Both the position numbers and the translations under genes were made by a program. DNA of 22,054 nt from a virus: positions 1-22,054 of IMG/VR virus record IMGVR_UViG_3300034122_001762; one strand, given 5' to 3'. Shown here in pieces: positions 1 to 7,748 of the stretch (its first letter is position 1; each line of letters begins with the position of its first letter). The notes under the pieces are model-generated. The model was given only the letters and a program-made list of their open reading frames with translations. It had not been told where the DNA came from and made no database searches.

Positions 1-44
1 TCGGGGATATGGGCGATGCGTTGCGATACGCTTTCAGCGGGCAT
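1..44 (-). CDS. 5' end of a leftward gene after the capsid gene (partial)
   Basis: The first 14 codons of a gene run off the window's left edge. It starts at an ATG at 42-44 (MPAESVSQRIAHIP). The start is chosen because an AAAGGA ribosome-binding sequence lies about 8 bases upstream, the same arrangement used by the capsid gene next door. It follows the major capsid gene by about 50 bases in the same direction, so it is probably another structural gene, such as a head-completion or adaptor protein. Fourteen residues are too few to assign a function. Confidence 0.6.
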   Translation of the reverse strand, partial: MPAESVSQRIAHIP

Positions 45-66
45 GGTGTGATCCTTTCAGGTTGAT

Positions 67-86
67 GGGCCGGGTTGCCCCGGCCC
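67..86 (-). terminator. GC hairpin between the capsid gene and the next gene
   Basis: A perfect 8-bp stem (GGGCCGGG / CCCGGCCC) with a TTGC loop lies in the short gap after the capsid stop codon. No T-run follows on the leftward strand, so it may be an RNA-processing or partial-termination element rather than a true terminator. High-level capsid genes in phages are often followed by such attenuating hairpins. Confidence 0.35.
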
Positions 87-92
87 AGGTCA

Positions 93-1151
93 TCACAGAG
101 CGGTCACACCGGCCTCGATACGAGCCATGAAGGCGTCGTTCAAGCGCACGGTGGCGAACCACGTAGACGCGCCCACGTAGCCGAACTGGCCCAGCGGGTT
201 GGCGTGGTTGGTCTGGCTGGCCTTGAGCACGATCGGCTTGATGGCCGACATGCCCTTGAGCGCGACCTGACCCCAGCAGTCCTCACCGATGATGATGAAG
301 GGGTACACGTCGACGTTCGAGGCGCCCACCGACAGCATGCCGTTCAGCGTGCTGGAGCCGGCAGCGGCGAAGGACTTCAGCAGCGGGGAGCTGATGAAGC
401 GGAAGTCTTCGCATGCACCGATCTCGCGATCGTGGATGGGCTTGTACGAGCCGTACTCTTCCACGCGGGTGAAGCCCGGCAGATTACGCACGTCGGACAC
501 AGCATCCGTGTGGCAGAACACGATGAACGCGGGCTGCACGGCACGGGTGGCGAAGTTCACGCCAGGGGCCAGACGCGAGGTCACGCGACGCGAGCGGTTG
601 GACTCAAGGGTACGAGCTGCTTTGCGCAGTGCGTTCAGGCTGATGGCGGTGTTGATAGCCGAGCGGCTAGAGCCGTTGGTGTAGATCACCGTGGAGCCAG
701 CCTTCAGAACGCCGTAGCGAACCATCTCCATCACTTCGGCCAGGGTCTCGCCGGTCAGCTTGACCATCTCGCCGGGGATGTCGTCTTCGTACAGTTGCTC
801 GACCTTCGAGCTGTACTTGAACAACACACCGTACTGCTGCAGCTGCACCGACACGTCCTGGAACGAGATGGTGTTGCTGTTGGGCGTGACGCCCTCAGCC
901 AGCACGAAGTTCGACGCGACGATGTCGGGGGTGCCGACGTAGCGCGAAGAGCCTTCGATCGTGGTGCCGGCGGTGGAAGCGCCGAAGGGCAGCGTACGAC
1001 GGAACACCAGGGTGTCCGTCGAGTTCTGCGGCATCTCGCGCTGGGTGCCGAAGTCACCGAGAACGGTGATGGGTTGAGCATGCTCGAGCATGCCTTGTGC
1101 AGCGCGGATCAGGTTCCGCGATGCAACGGTGCCGTAATTTTGGATCGACAT
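93..1151 (-). CDS. Major capsid protein, N4-gp56 family
   Basis: This 352-residue protein forms the head shell. The N-terminal part (an RNLIRAAQGMLEHAQPI-like start, then a conserved stretch with FRRTLPF around residues 50-56, and VQLQQYGVLFKYSSKVEQL near 105-125) resembles the N4-gp56 family of major capsid proteins. The length also fits that family. The start ATG (1149-1151) is preceded by AAAGGA at good spacing. The gene lies directly after a coiled-coil, scaffold-like gene, the usual scaffold-capsid order, and downstream of terminase and portal in one leftward transcription unit. Assignment rests on recognised sequence pattern plus context; no search was run. Confidence 0.88.
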   Translation of the reverse strand: MSIQNYGTVASRNLIRAAQGMLEHAQPITVLGDFGTQREMPQNSTDTLVFRRTLPFGASTAGTTIEGSSRYVGTPDIVASNFVLAEGVTPNSNTISFQDVSVQLQQYGVLFKYSSKVEQLYEDDIPGEMVKLTGETLAEVMEMVRYGVLKAGSTVIYTNGSSRSAINTAISLNALRKAARTLESNRSRRVTSRLAPGVNFATRAVQPAFIVFCHTDAVSDVRNLPGFTRVEEYGSYKPIHDREIGACEDFRFISSPLLKSFAAAGSSTLNGMLSVGASNVDVYPFIIIGEDCWGQVALKGMSAIKPIVLKASQTNHANPLGQFGYVGASTWFATVRLNDAFMARIEAGVTAL

Positions 1152-1174
1152 GGTTGGGTCCTTTCAGATGTTGG

Positions 1175-2086
1175 TCAGTAGCCGCGCTGCGCTCGTGTCT
1201 TTTCGCGCTTTGCGGCTTCGTAGTTCCAGAGCTCTTCCGGCGACATGTCGTCCACGGTGCGTGGCGGCGGTGTCTGGCCGGGTCGAGTCGTCGCGGCTGC
1301 AGCGAGACGTGCTCCGCGCTCTTGCTTGATTTCCGCAGCGGGTTTGGCCTTCGCTTGGTGGTACAGGTCCAACATGCGAATGGCGTCACGCGCCGCACTG
1401 CTTGCGGCCAGGGTGCGTACCTCGGGGGCCTGCACTGAAAACCACTGCGCAAATTCAGGTGAGTTCACCGTTTCACGCCAGTTGTCGTACTTGCCCTCGA
1501 CGCGCGCCTCCTCGATGGCTTGCGCCATCTCGGCCTTGGTCTGTGCAACCTGCTCGGCCACCATGGCCTGCACCTGTTCGGGTGACAGTCCAGCGGTGGG
1601 TGCCTTCAACCGAGAAAGCTCGGCGGTCAGCTTCTTGTCGATTGCACTGGCCCACTCAGGGAAATCCTGCTTGAGCTGCTCCCACTCCTCGGGGCTTTTG
1701 GCGGCATCAGCAATCTGGCCTTGCGATGGCGCGTCTTGCGGTGCGACCTGAGTCGCTGCTCGACGGGCCAGATCAGCCTCTCGCTGGATTGCAGCCACGC
1801 GACCTTCGGTCGTTTTGACGTGGTGCAGCAGTTGAGCATTGGCCTGCTTCAGTTGATCGATCTCGGCGAGTTTCGCCCTCACGATCTCGGGAAGACCAGC
1901 CAGTGGATCCTCGGGCTGCTCGGGTTGAGCGGCTTGCGGTTCGGGCTCGCTTTCGTTCTGCGGCGGGTCACCCGCGGCAGCGGCTGAGACCTCAGGCGCG
2001 GGCGACTCGTCGCCGGCGTCGAGCTTTGCAGCCTCTTCGTTCCAAACCTGCAGTGCCTCCTCCTGAGACAGATGATCAGGGTCCAC
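1175..2086 (-). CDS. Probable capsid scaffold protein
   Basis: This protein of about 303 residues is highly charged. It has an acidic, Pro/Ala-rich N-terminal third, a predicted coiled coil around residues 90-130 (LAEIDQLKQANAQLLHHV and following), a Gln/Glu-rich middle, and a basic C-terminus ending in EKTRAQRGY. No enzyme motif is visible. Composition and position immediately before the capsid gene are those of a phage scaffolding protein that guides procapsid assembly and is removed on maturation. I start it at GTG 2084-2086 because GGAG lies 6 bases upstream. The frame stays open six codons further to a TTG, but that TTG sits in the T-tract of a terminator hairpin and lacks a ribosome-binding site. 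Confidence 0.72.
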   Translation of the reverse strand: MDPDHLSQEEALQVWNEEAAKLDAGDESPAPEVSAAAAGDPPQNESEPEPQAAQPEQPEDPLAGLPEIVRAKLAEIDQLKQANAQLLHHVKTTEGRVAAIQREADLARRAATQVAPQDAPSQGQIADAAKSPEEWEQLKQDFPEWASAIDKKLTAELSRLKAPTAGLSPEQVQAMVAEQVAQTKAEMAQAIEEARVEGKYDNWRETVNSPEFAQWFSVQAPEVRTLAASSAARDAIRMLDLYHQAKAKPAAEIKQERGARLAAAATTRPGQTPPPRTVDDMSPEELWNYEAAKREKTRAQRGY

Positions 2087-2096
2087 GTTGCTCTCC

Positions 2097-2123
2097 AAAA
2101 ACAAAAGCCGCCCTAAGGCGGCT
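2097..2123 (-). terminator. Rho-independent terminator upstream of the scaffold gene
   Basis: On the leftward strand a 7-bp stem AGCCGCC / GGCGGCT with loop TTAG is followed by TTTGTTTTT. It lies between the 67-aa gene and the scaffold gene, only about ten bases before the scaffold start. It would terminate or attenuate transcription entering from the upstream portal region, so scaffold and capsid would need read-through or antitermination. Confidence 0.7.
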
Positions 2124-2144
2124 CACTCACACGGCTGCGCGGGA

Positions 2145-2348
2145 TTATTCGTCCGGCTCAACCACCACACCCCGAGCTGCCGCGTTGGGCAGGTCGAGAA
2201 ATCTTTTCAGCAACCTGATCTCACCCCGCAATGCGGCGGTGTCGGCATCCGAGAGGCCGACAGCGTCGTTCTTCTCGCGGGCCTTGCGCAGCTGCTCTTC
2301 AGCCCACTTGCGCATTTGGTGCCACGAGGCGGAGGTGAAATCGATCAT
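2145..2348 (-). CDS. Small unknown protein (67 aa) between portal and scaffold genes
   Basis: This 67-residue protein is mostly helical, with a run of charged residues (RKWAEEQLRKAREKNDA), then LRGEIRLLKRFLDLP, and an acidic end. It is kept as a gene because the frame is well used, it fills the gap between two hairpins, and its composition is like phage virion-associated small proteins. The start ATG (2346-2348) has no clear ribosome-binding site: a terminator-like hairpin ending in six T lies only about six bases upstream. No better internal start is seen. Function is unknown; a small head or assembly protein is a guess from position. Confidence 0.65.
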   Translation of the reverse strand: MIDFTSASWHQMRKWAEEQLRKAREKNDAVGLSDADTAALRGEIRLLKRFLDLPNAAARGVVVEPDE

Positions 2349-2354
2349 GGAATG

Positions 2355-2380
2355 AAAAAAGCCCGCTTTGGGCGGGCTTT
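2355..2380 (-). terminator. Rho-independent terminator or attenuator before the 67-aa gene
   Basis: On the leftward strand AGCCCGC / GCGGGCT form a stem around a five-base CCAAA loop, followed by six T and then CATTCC and the ATG of the 67-aa gene. The T-run is strong. The plus strand also has a shorter T3 after the stem, so weak bidirectional function is possible. Confidence 0.75.
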
Positions 2381-2414
2381 GTTGGGAATTTCAGGGCGCA
2401 CTGCGCCCGCGAAG

Positions 2415-2444
2415 ATTCTATCCCCGCGAACCCTCGTAGCGCAA
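2415..2444 (-). promoter_or_regulatory. Possible leftward sigma70-type promoter
   Basis: On the minus strand TAGAAT (2415-2420) matches the -10 consensus at five of six bases. TTGCGC (2439-2444) lies 18 bases upstream as a weak -35. It is in the 120-base gap after the 122-aa gene and upstream of the hairpin at 2355-2380, so its transcript would have a short leader containing that terminator. This is pattern matching by eye in a GC-rich phage. Confidence 0.35.
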
Positions 2445-2468
2445 CACAATTGCATTTGTACGCTGGAG

Positions 2469-2837
2469 TTACGAGAGGAACCGCAGCTTGTACAAAGTTG
2501 TCTGATACAAGTGCACGATTGAATCAATCTCGTTATGCAGCGAGCTCTCGCTGCGTGGGCAGATCTCTTCGCGTTTGTCCTCTACCCAGGCCATTTGCTG
2601 CTCAAGAACGTCAGCAATTTCGCCTTCAAATTCGTTGTCGATCAGCGGAATTTCCAGGCGCTCGTTGTAGCGCCCTTGGTAGGCCTCGGCAAACGAGTCG
2701 ACAAGTGGGATCACGCCCTCGTAAAACTCGCCCAGCGCGACGTGCTGCGCGTAGTTGTCCGTACGAAGATGCTCGCGATGGGCGAGGTCGCGGCCCAAGA
2801 AGGCCAGTGCTACCAACTGGCCGGCTTCTTTGCTCAT
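2469..2837 (-). CDS. DUF5856-like (ferritin-like) phage protein
   Basis: This 122-residue protein is probably all-helical. A conserved-looking stretch (residues about 15-60) carries regularly spaced His, Asp and Glu residues: DLAHREHLRTDNYAQHVALG, then EFYEGVIPLVDSFAEAYQG. The pattern resembles the phage DUF5856 family, which has a ferritin/Dps-like helical layout, though I have not confirmed metal ligands. The start ATG (2835-2837) is preceded by AAGGAG at ideal spacing. It lies immediately after the portal gene (12-base gap), so it is co-expressed with late genes. Its role is unknown; family naming is from memory and moderately certain. Confidence 0.7.
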   Translation of the reverse strand: MSKEAGQLVALAFLGRDLAHREHLRTDNYAQHVALGEFYEGVIPLVDSFAEAYQGRYNERLEIPLIDNEFEGEIADVLEQQMAWVEDKREEICPRSESSLHNEIDSIVHLYQTTLYKLRFLS

Positions 2838-2849
2838 GTCGTGGTCTCC

Positions 2850-5093
2850 TTAGATGCCGGATCCAGAGACGAGCTTCAGACGCTGTTCGGCAGCGAACAG
2901 TTCCTTCTTGCCGCGTTCCTTGATGGCGGTGTTGGCCAGCTGGGCCTTGATCTGCTCGAGCGACAGGTTCTGCGTGTTGGCGAGCTTCAGCATCTCGATT
3001 TCGCGCTGCATCTGCTGATTTTCACGTCGAGCCTGAATGTTGGCCTGGGCGATCTGCAGACGGGTGTTGAGCTCTGCCATGTCGCCTTCGTTCTGCGCCT
3101 GCACCTTTTGGATATCGGTCTCGGCGCGGATCTTGGCGGCTGCGATGCGCGGATCCTCTTGGCCGCCCTGCTGTGCGGCCGCGGCTTGCTGCTCTTTCAT
3201 CTTCTCGATCTCGGCCTCGGACTTGAGCACCTCTGCCGGGTCGATGTGCTGGGCCTGCAGCGCCTTCTCGAAGAGCTTCTGCGTATCGATGTAGGCGCCA
3301 TAGACCGGGTTCGTACCCGCGGCCAGCAGGTTCATGAACGCTTGGTTCTGGATGTCGCGCACCATCAGCGCGGACGACCCACGTGCGTCGATCGAGAAGT
3401 CGCCCTTGAGCTCCTCGTTCTCGTTGTACATCATGTTGTAGTCGTAGTACCGACGGATATGGGGCTTGGTCACCATGTCGTCGAACTGCTTTACCAGCCG
3501 GCGCAGCACCACGTTGGCGCTGTTCATCAGCATCTGCATACCGCCGACGGTGTCGGGTGCAGCGCCCTTCTCGCCCTGCATGATGGTGGGCACGCCGGTC
3601 TCGGCGTCAGCAAGCTCGGTGGCCATCTTGATGATGTTGGCCAGCTCGTTCTGGTGACTGTCGAACTCGAACGTGGCGAATGCTTTGCGCACGTCGTCCA
3701 TGTCGTCGGTGGCGTACCAGATCTTGCGGCTGGAGAGCTGCCACTGCTTGTCGGCCGGCTGGATGACGCCGGGCTTCATCACGATCTGCGGGCCCGAGCT
3801 CACGCCGGCGTTGTCCATCATCTGACGCCACGCGGCGTTCAGCACCTTCTGCTGTGCGCGCATGAGATACGGGATGCCGTAGCCCCAGCACGAGCCGCTG
3901 ACCTTCTCCCAGACGTAGAAGTCGTACGGCAGGTCGCCACCCTCCAGTGGGTTTGGAAACGCTTTGACGACCGTGTTGTTGATCATGATCACGCAGGCCG
4001 AGACGGTACGCAGCACGTCCTTGTCGCCTACGTCCACGCCGGCGGACTCCAGGTCGTCGTGCTCGACTTCACCCCAGTAGGTCCACATCTCATATGTGTC
4101 GCGGGCCACATCACGCTGGTCCTCGTCCTTGAGCTCCTGGAATGTGGCGCTGCGCCGCGGGCCCTCTTCCAGCACCTTACGCAGCTGGTCCTCCATGAAC
4201 CCGGGCTGCTTGGCCAGATCACGCACCTGCTTGGCGGTGAGCTTCTCGCGCTCGTAGATGCCCTTGCCGTTGTGCACGTTCTCGCCGCAGCCGGGGTCGG
4301 GCCAGACGTTGCGCGGGTCCACGCGGAACGACGCGGGCGAGAGCTCCTCCATCACGACGATCTGCTGGACCTGATTGCCTGCGGCGTCCGTGTAGGGCAT
4401 CCAGGCGCGGCGCACGCGGTTGGTGACCACCGGCCCCTTAATGACGCCCGTGCCCAGCACCGCGGCGTCGTGGATCACCTTGCGCAGCTCGGCGTTGTAG
4501 TCGCACTCGGTGAGCTGGTCGGCGATCTCGTTCTGCATCGCCCGGGACTTTTGGCGCGCGAGCTCGAGGGCCGCATGCGCCACGTCCTTCACCCGCAGCT
4601 GCTCGCCGGTGTTGGGGTCGACCATGGGCTGGCCGGTGAGCTTGTCGCCGGCGATCGCGTTGTCCTTGCTCATGGACATGAGCTTGGGGTTCGGCGTGGG
4701 CTGGATGCCCCAGTTGCGATCGTCGGTGGGCAGCAGGATGTCGGCCACGCGCGCTTCGGCGGCGTTGGTCTTCTGCCGCGTCATGCCGATGAAGACGGTC
4801 GAGCGGGTGGGCCGCGCGCCCTGCGTCGTGACAGGGTAGCCCTGCTCGACGGACGTCATCATCTGGCTGGCCGCCTTGTTGACGTTGTCCTTGGCGTTGT
4901 ACTGGTCCTCGTCCTCGATCCAACGCTTGTCGACGCCGTAGGAGTAGCGCGACCGGATCCACTCATCGCGCTGTCTGGCCAGTGAGTGACCAAACATCTG
5001 CAGTTTCTCCTCGATCTTGGCTCGCGCCTCTTCGGGATCGATGCCCTCAATCTCGATCTCAACGACCTCGGTGGGTTGCAGTTGTTCGTCCAT
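2850..5093 (-). CDS. Portal protein (podovirus-type head-tail connector)
   Basis: This 747-residue protein is sized like the large portals of P22-like and related podoviruses. It would form the dodecameric ring through which DNA is packaged. Visible features are an acidic N-terminus, a region of tyrosine- and tryptophan-rich portal-core sequence (YEMWTYWGEVEHDDL and YDFYVWEKVSGSCWGYGIPY in the middle), and a long Gln/Ala/Lys-rich coiled coil over roughly residues 620-735, typical of a barrel or C-terminal extension. The start ATG (5091-5093) has AAGGA upstream. It follows the large terminase gene by 11 bases, the standard terminase-portal order. The opposite strand also shows a long open frame, which is a GC-driven shadow. 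Confidence 0.88.
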   Translation of the reverse strand: MDEQLQPTEVVEIEIEGIDPEEARAKIEEKLQMFGHSLARQRDEWIRSRYSYGVDKRWIEDEDQYNAKDNVNKAASQMMTSVEQGYPVTTQGARPTRSTVFIGMTRQKTNAAEARVADILLPTDDRNWGIQPTPNPKLMSMSKDNAIAGDKLTGQPMVDPNTGEQLRVKDVAHAALELARQKSRAMQNEIADQLTECDYNAELRKVIHDAAVLGTGVIKGPVVTNRVRRAWMPYTDAAGNQVQQIVVMEELSPASFRVDPRNVWPDPGCGENVHNGKGIYEREKLTAKQVRDLAKQPGFMEDQLRKVLEEGPRRSATFQELKDEDQRDVARDTYEMWTYWGEVEHDDLESAGVDVGDKDVLRTVSACVIMINNTVVKAFPNPLEGGDLPYDFYVWEKVSGSCWGYGIPYLMRAQQKVLNAAWRQMMDNAGVSSGPQIVMKPGVIQPADKQWQLSSRKIWYATDDMDDVRKAFATFEFDSHQNELANIIKMATELADAETGVPTIMQGEKGAAPDTVGGMQMLMNSANVVLRRLVKQFDDMVTKPHIRRYYDYNMMYNENEELKGDFSIDARGSSALMVRDIQNQAFMNLLAAGTNPVYGAYIDTQKLFEKALQAQHIDPAEVLKSEAEIEKMKEQQAAAAQQGGQEDPRIAAAKIRAETDIQKVQAQNEGDMAELNTRLQIAQANIQARRENQQMQREIEMLKLANTQNLSLEQIKAQLANTAIKERGKKELFAAEQRLKLVSGSGI

Positions 5094-5104
5094 GTTTCAG
5101 TCCT

Positions 5105-6607
5105 TCAATACCCAGTAACTGGGTCAAACACGCCAAAGTCGATGGCAGGGGCCATGCGGCCTGGGCGGATCCGCGCCTCAGCCTCTTCGTGCGTTTTGGC
5201 AAAACGGCGCATCATCAGCGCGTAGCGGGTGGCCGACAGCAAGTCATCGCCGTCTTTGACGATGAGTCCGTCTTTGCGGTGGTACAGGCGGAACTCCTCA
5301 AACCAGTCGGTGAGGTGGCTAAAGACGCGCAGTCGCATCGTCTGCATGCGGGTGAGCATCTCGGCCACACCGGCCTCCACACCGTTGCTGCCGTCGTCGA
5401 ACATCGCGCGCTGACGCAGCATCGCCAGCCCCTGGCTGCGGTACTGCTCGGCGAGCTGCTCGCCCGAGCCCTTATCCCGCTGCAAGCCGTCATGCGGCCA
5501 CGCAACTGGGATCCAGTCGCCGCGCGCCCTGATGCCGGCAGCGTGGATCGCAATCGACGCATCCTTCACCCGGTATGCGTCAGTGACGTACACCGCGTCG
5601 CTGTCGCGGTCCCAGGCCAGCCAGACGGCGGCCGTCGGGTGGTCGATGCCGAAGTCCAGGCCGACGATGCGCGACCAGTGCGGCGGGATCGGGAACGGCG
5701 TGCACTTGATCGCCTCTTCAGCGATCGGGAACACGCGGCCCGAGCCCAGGATCGGGATGCCCTTGGCACGGGCCTCGCGCTCGTGCTCGGGGTATGAGGC
5801 GATGATCGCGGCGCGCTGCTCGGGCGTGTAGTGCTCGACGTCGTCGATCGTCATCGTCGTGACGTTGGTGCCCGTGGGTTTGTCCAGCAGGTACCGCTTG
5901 ACCACGTCGGACATGCCGAGCAGCGGCGTGAACGTCACGAACACCATGCCGCCGGTGGCGTTGGTACGCGTGAGGCCCTCGGAGTAGATGGGCAGCGGCG
6001 GCTCTTCGTCGAACCACACGAGGTCGACGGTGTCGGCCTGCCACTTGGTGCGGCCCTGGTCGTAGCTGTTGAACTGGATGACGCTGTCCTCGCCGCACAC
6101 GTGGCGCACCACGATGCTGCTGACGGCGTCGGGCACGCCTTGCTTCATGCTGGTGTCACGCACGCAGTCGTGCGGGATCGCGCCCGTGCCCCACTCCTCA
6201 CGGATCTCGGGCGGGCCCAGCAGCAACCGCTGCACACCCTTTCGGGTTAACTCGGCCGATTCGGAGCCAACCATGCACCGAATCGCGTAGTTGAAGCGCC
6301 GGCCTGTCCACCAGTCCGGGTAGCGCCCGCTGGCGTGCATCGCCACCTCAAACGCACCCGCCCAGGTCTTGCCCAGCTGGTTGCCCGCCATGAAGAGCCG
6401 CTCGCGAAATTGCGAGCCAGCCTCATGGAAGTCGACCTGCTTGGCGTAGGGCTTGTAGCCCAGCAGTCTGTTGCGCCGATTGCGCGTGTCCTTGAGCTTG
6501 AGCAGCTCGTAGAGCTCGCGCTTTTCCAGGTCCGTCAGCGTGGAGATGTCCAGCTTGGACAAGTCCAGTTCGGACAGGTCCAGCTCGGACAGGTCCAGCA
6601 CGCTCAC
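5105..6607 (-). CDS. terL: Terminase large subunit (packaging ATPase-nuclease)
   Basis: This 500-residue protein is the motor that pumps DNA into the head and cuts it. The Walker A motif AGNQLGKT is at residues 74-81 and the Walker B VDLVWFDEE at about 194-202. The C-terminal RNase H-like nuclease begins with RIVGLDFGID (about 313-322), continues with a PHDG at 371-374, and has further acidic residues near KDGDDLLSATRYAL. The start is GTG 6605-6607, overlapping the stop of the upstream gene as GTGA, so translation is probably coupled. An odd feature is the N-terminus: residues 4-23 are four copies of an LDLSE-type pentapeptide, encoded by 15-base tandem repeats (about 6541-6600). Portal follows directly. 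Confidence 0.93.
   Translation of the reverse strand: MSVLDLSELDLSELDLSKLDISTLTDLEKRELYELLKLKDTRNRRNRLLGYKPYAKQVDFHEAGSQFRERLFMAGNQLGKTWAGAFEVAMHASGRYPDWWTGRRFNYAIRCMVGSESAELTRKGVQRLLLGPPEIREEWGTGAIPHDCVRDTSMKQGVPDAVSSIVVRHVCGEDSVIQFNSYDQGRTKWQADTVDLVWFDEEPPLPIYSEGLTRTNATGGMVFVTFTPLLGMSDVVKRYLLDKPTGTNVTTMTIDDVEHYTPEQRAAIIASYPEHEREARAKGIPILGSGRVFPIAEEAIKCTPFPIPPHWSRIVGLDFGIDHPTAAVWLAWDRDSDAVYVTDAYRVKDASIAIHAAGIRARGDWIPVAWPHDGLQRDKGSGEQLAEQYRSQGLAMLRQRAMFDDGSNGVEAGVAEMLTRMQTMRLRVFSHLTDWFEEFRLYHRKDGLIVKDGDDLLSATRYALMMRRFAKTHEEAEARIRPGRMAPAIDFGVFDPVTGY
6541..6600 (-). repeat. 15-base tandem repeats encoding LDLSE units in TerL
   Basis: Four imperfect 15-base units, of the form CTGGACCTGTCCGAG, lie head to tail at the start of the terminase gene. 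They encode LDLSE, LDLSE, LDLSK, LDIST. The first two or three units are nearly identical at DNA level, which suggests recent slippage duplication inside the coding sequence. Confidence 0.8.
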
Positions 6608-7077
6608 TTCAAGCCACCCGCCTTGGCCAGGAGGGATCCCAGGCGCTGGTCGAGCTGTTCGCTGGAGAGCTCCAGGTTGCCCGACATCTTGACCTCAACG
6701 GCCTTGAGTTTGGGCTGCGTGTATTGAAGCAACTCGTTGAGCGTGCGCAGCCGCGTGTCCTCATCGACCGCATGCACCATCACCGGCAGGCCGTTGTCAT
6801 CGAAGACCTGCTGGCCAGCCTTGAACAGCGGGATCTTCTTGGCCAGGGCCTTGGCGATCTCGGTGGCTGGGTCCAGCCCCTCGTCTACCAGGGCCTCGGC
6901 AACGGCCTTGAGATTGATGCGGTGCGGCGACTGGTGCTTGGTGCTGGCGCTGGTCTGTGAGGCGTGAGCACGCCCGCTACGGGGCGCGCCCGCGGCCTCG
7001 AGATCATCGACCGTGGCCATGCGAGGCGGCGCGCCCGATAGCTCGGCAAGCCGAGACGCATCGTTCTTGCGAGCCAT
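6604..7077 (-). CDS. Probable terminase small subunit
   Basis: This 157-residue protein sits directly upstream of TerL and overlaps its start by four bases. The first 65 residues are basic and low-complexity. The rest is helical (residues about 68-110, LKAVAEALVDEGLDPATEIAKALAKKIP), then TRLRTLNELLQYTQPKLKAVEVKMSG, a C-terminal pattern seen in small terminase or DNA-packaging accessory proteins. I start at ATG 7075-7077 because GAGG lies 5-6 bases upstream; the frame is open for 61 more codons, but those residues are compositionally a shadow of the neighbouring gene. It would bind the packaging site and recruit TerL. The call rests on gene order and the C-terminal pattern, so it is moderate. 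Confidence 0.62.
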   Translation of the reverse strand: MARKNDASRLAELSGAPPRMATVDDLEAAGAPRSGRAHASQTSASTKHQSPHRINLKAVAEALVDEGLDPATEIAKALAKKIPLFKAGQQVFDDNGLPVMVHAVDEDTRLRTLNELLQYTQPKLKAVEVKMSGNLELSSEQLDQRLGSLLAKAGGLK

Positions 7078-7084
7078 GTCGGCC

Positions 7085-7342
7085 TCAGATCTTTCCGGGG
7101 ATGACGCCACCCTGGAAGCCGGGGACGTTTTGCTTGACGCCGCCCTTGTAGGCCGGCTGCGTGGCGTTGGTCCCAGGAAGGGGCACGCTGACTTGGCTAG
7201 GAAGGGTGCCCTTGCCTTGAGTTGCGTTGCCGCCGACCTGTTTGCCGCCGTTGAGTGCAAAGGCGCCCGACGGAGAGCTCTCCATCGTTCCGCCTGCGGC
7301 GCGCATCGTGTTGCGGCTCTTGGGGTTGCCGTAGTCCTGCAT
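7085..7342 (-). CDS. Gly/Asn-rich small protein (85 aa) upstream of the terminase genes
   Basis: This 85-residue protein is rich in Gly, Asn, Gln, Thr and Pro (for example ALNGGKQVGGNATQGKG, then GGVKQNVPGFQGGVIPGKI), without hydrophobic segments or recognised motifs. It is probably largely disordered. The start ATG (7340-7342) is fixed by a strong AAAGGAG seven bases upstream. The frame extends further upstream without a start signal and through GC-rich non-coding sequence. It ends eight bases before the small terminase start, so it is part of the packaging operon. It could be a minor virion protein, but no function can be named. Confidence 0.7.
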   Translation of the reverse strand: MQDYGNPKSRNTMRAAGGTMESSPSGAFALNGGKQVGGNATQGKGTLPSQVSVPLPGTNATQPAYKGGVKQNVPGFQGGVIPGKI

Positions 7343-7697
7343 GGTTGCTCCTTTCGAGCGTTGGTTGTGGAAGCGGCCAGGGTTGTGGGATGTACATGTA
7401 CCTACCCACCCCGAGGGGCCCCGACCGCGTTCCGGGGGTGTGTGGGGGTCCGGGATACGCATCCGCCAGAGGGGACCCATTTTTCTGGCCGAATTTTTTC
7501 CAGGGGGGCGGGGGCGGCCGGGCGCCGCGGCCACGCCGCGCAGCACCGGCCAGCCCTGGCGGCTGCGGCTGCCGCCGCACTGCCCGCCCAGGCCTGCCCT
7601 GCCCCTAGTCGCTGCAGCCCAGGCCAGCGCCCAGGCTGCGCGCTGCCCTGCCCCCGGGCCTTCCGGCATCTCGGGGAGCGGGCGCACATAGCACAAA

Positions 7698-7712
7698 GGC
7701 CTCGATGAGGCC
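7698..7712 (-). terminator. Hairpin after the 70-aa gene
   Basis: On the leftward strand GGCCTC / GAGGCC form a 6-bp stem with an ATC loop, followed by TTTGTG. It is about 80 bases beyond the stop of the 70-aa gene. The T-tract is short, so termination would be partial. Confidence 0.35.
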
Positions 7713-7730
7713 CCGGATTGGATTCGTGTT

Positions 7731-7748
7731 TGCCTGATAAATCAGGCA
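7731..7748. repeat. 18-base inverted repeat
   Basis: TGCCTGAT and ATCAGGCA are perfect 8-base arms separated by AA. The short spacer suits a dimeric protein-binding site better than an RNA hairpin, and there is no following T-run on either strand. It lies between the 70-aa gene and the GC-rich packaging-region candidate. Confidence 0.45.

Noticed and set aside
75-1181. 368-codon plus-strand frame opposite the capsid gene
   Set aside because: It is antisense to a recognised N4-gp56 capsid gene, has no ribosome-binding site, and its composition is codon-position shadow.
2535-4985. 816-codon open frame on the plus strand opposite the portal gene
   Set aside because: It is antisense to a recognised portal, has His/Leu/Val-biased composition typical of GC-rich shadow frames and lacks a ribosome-binding site.
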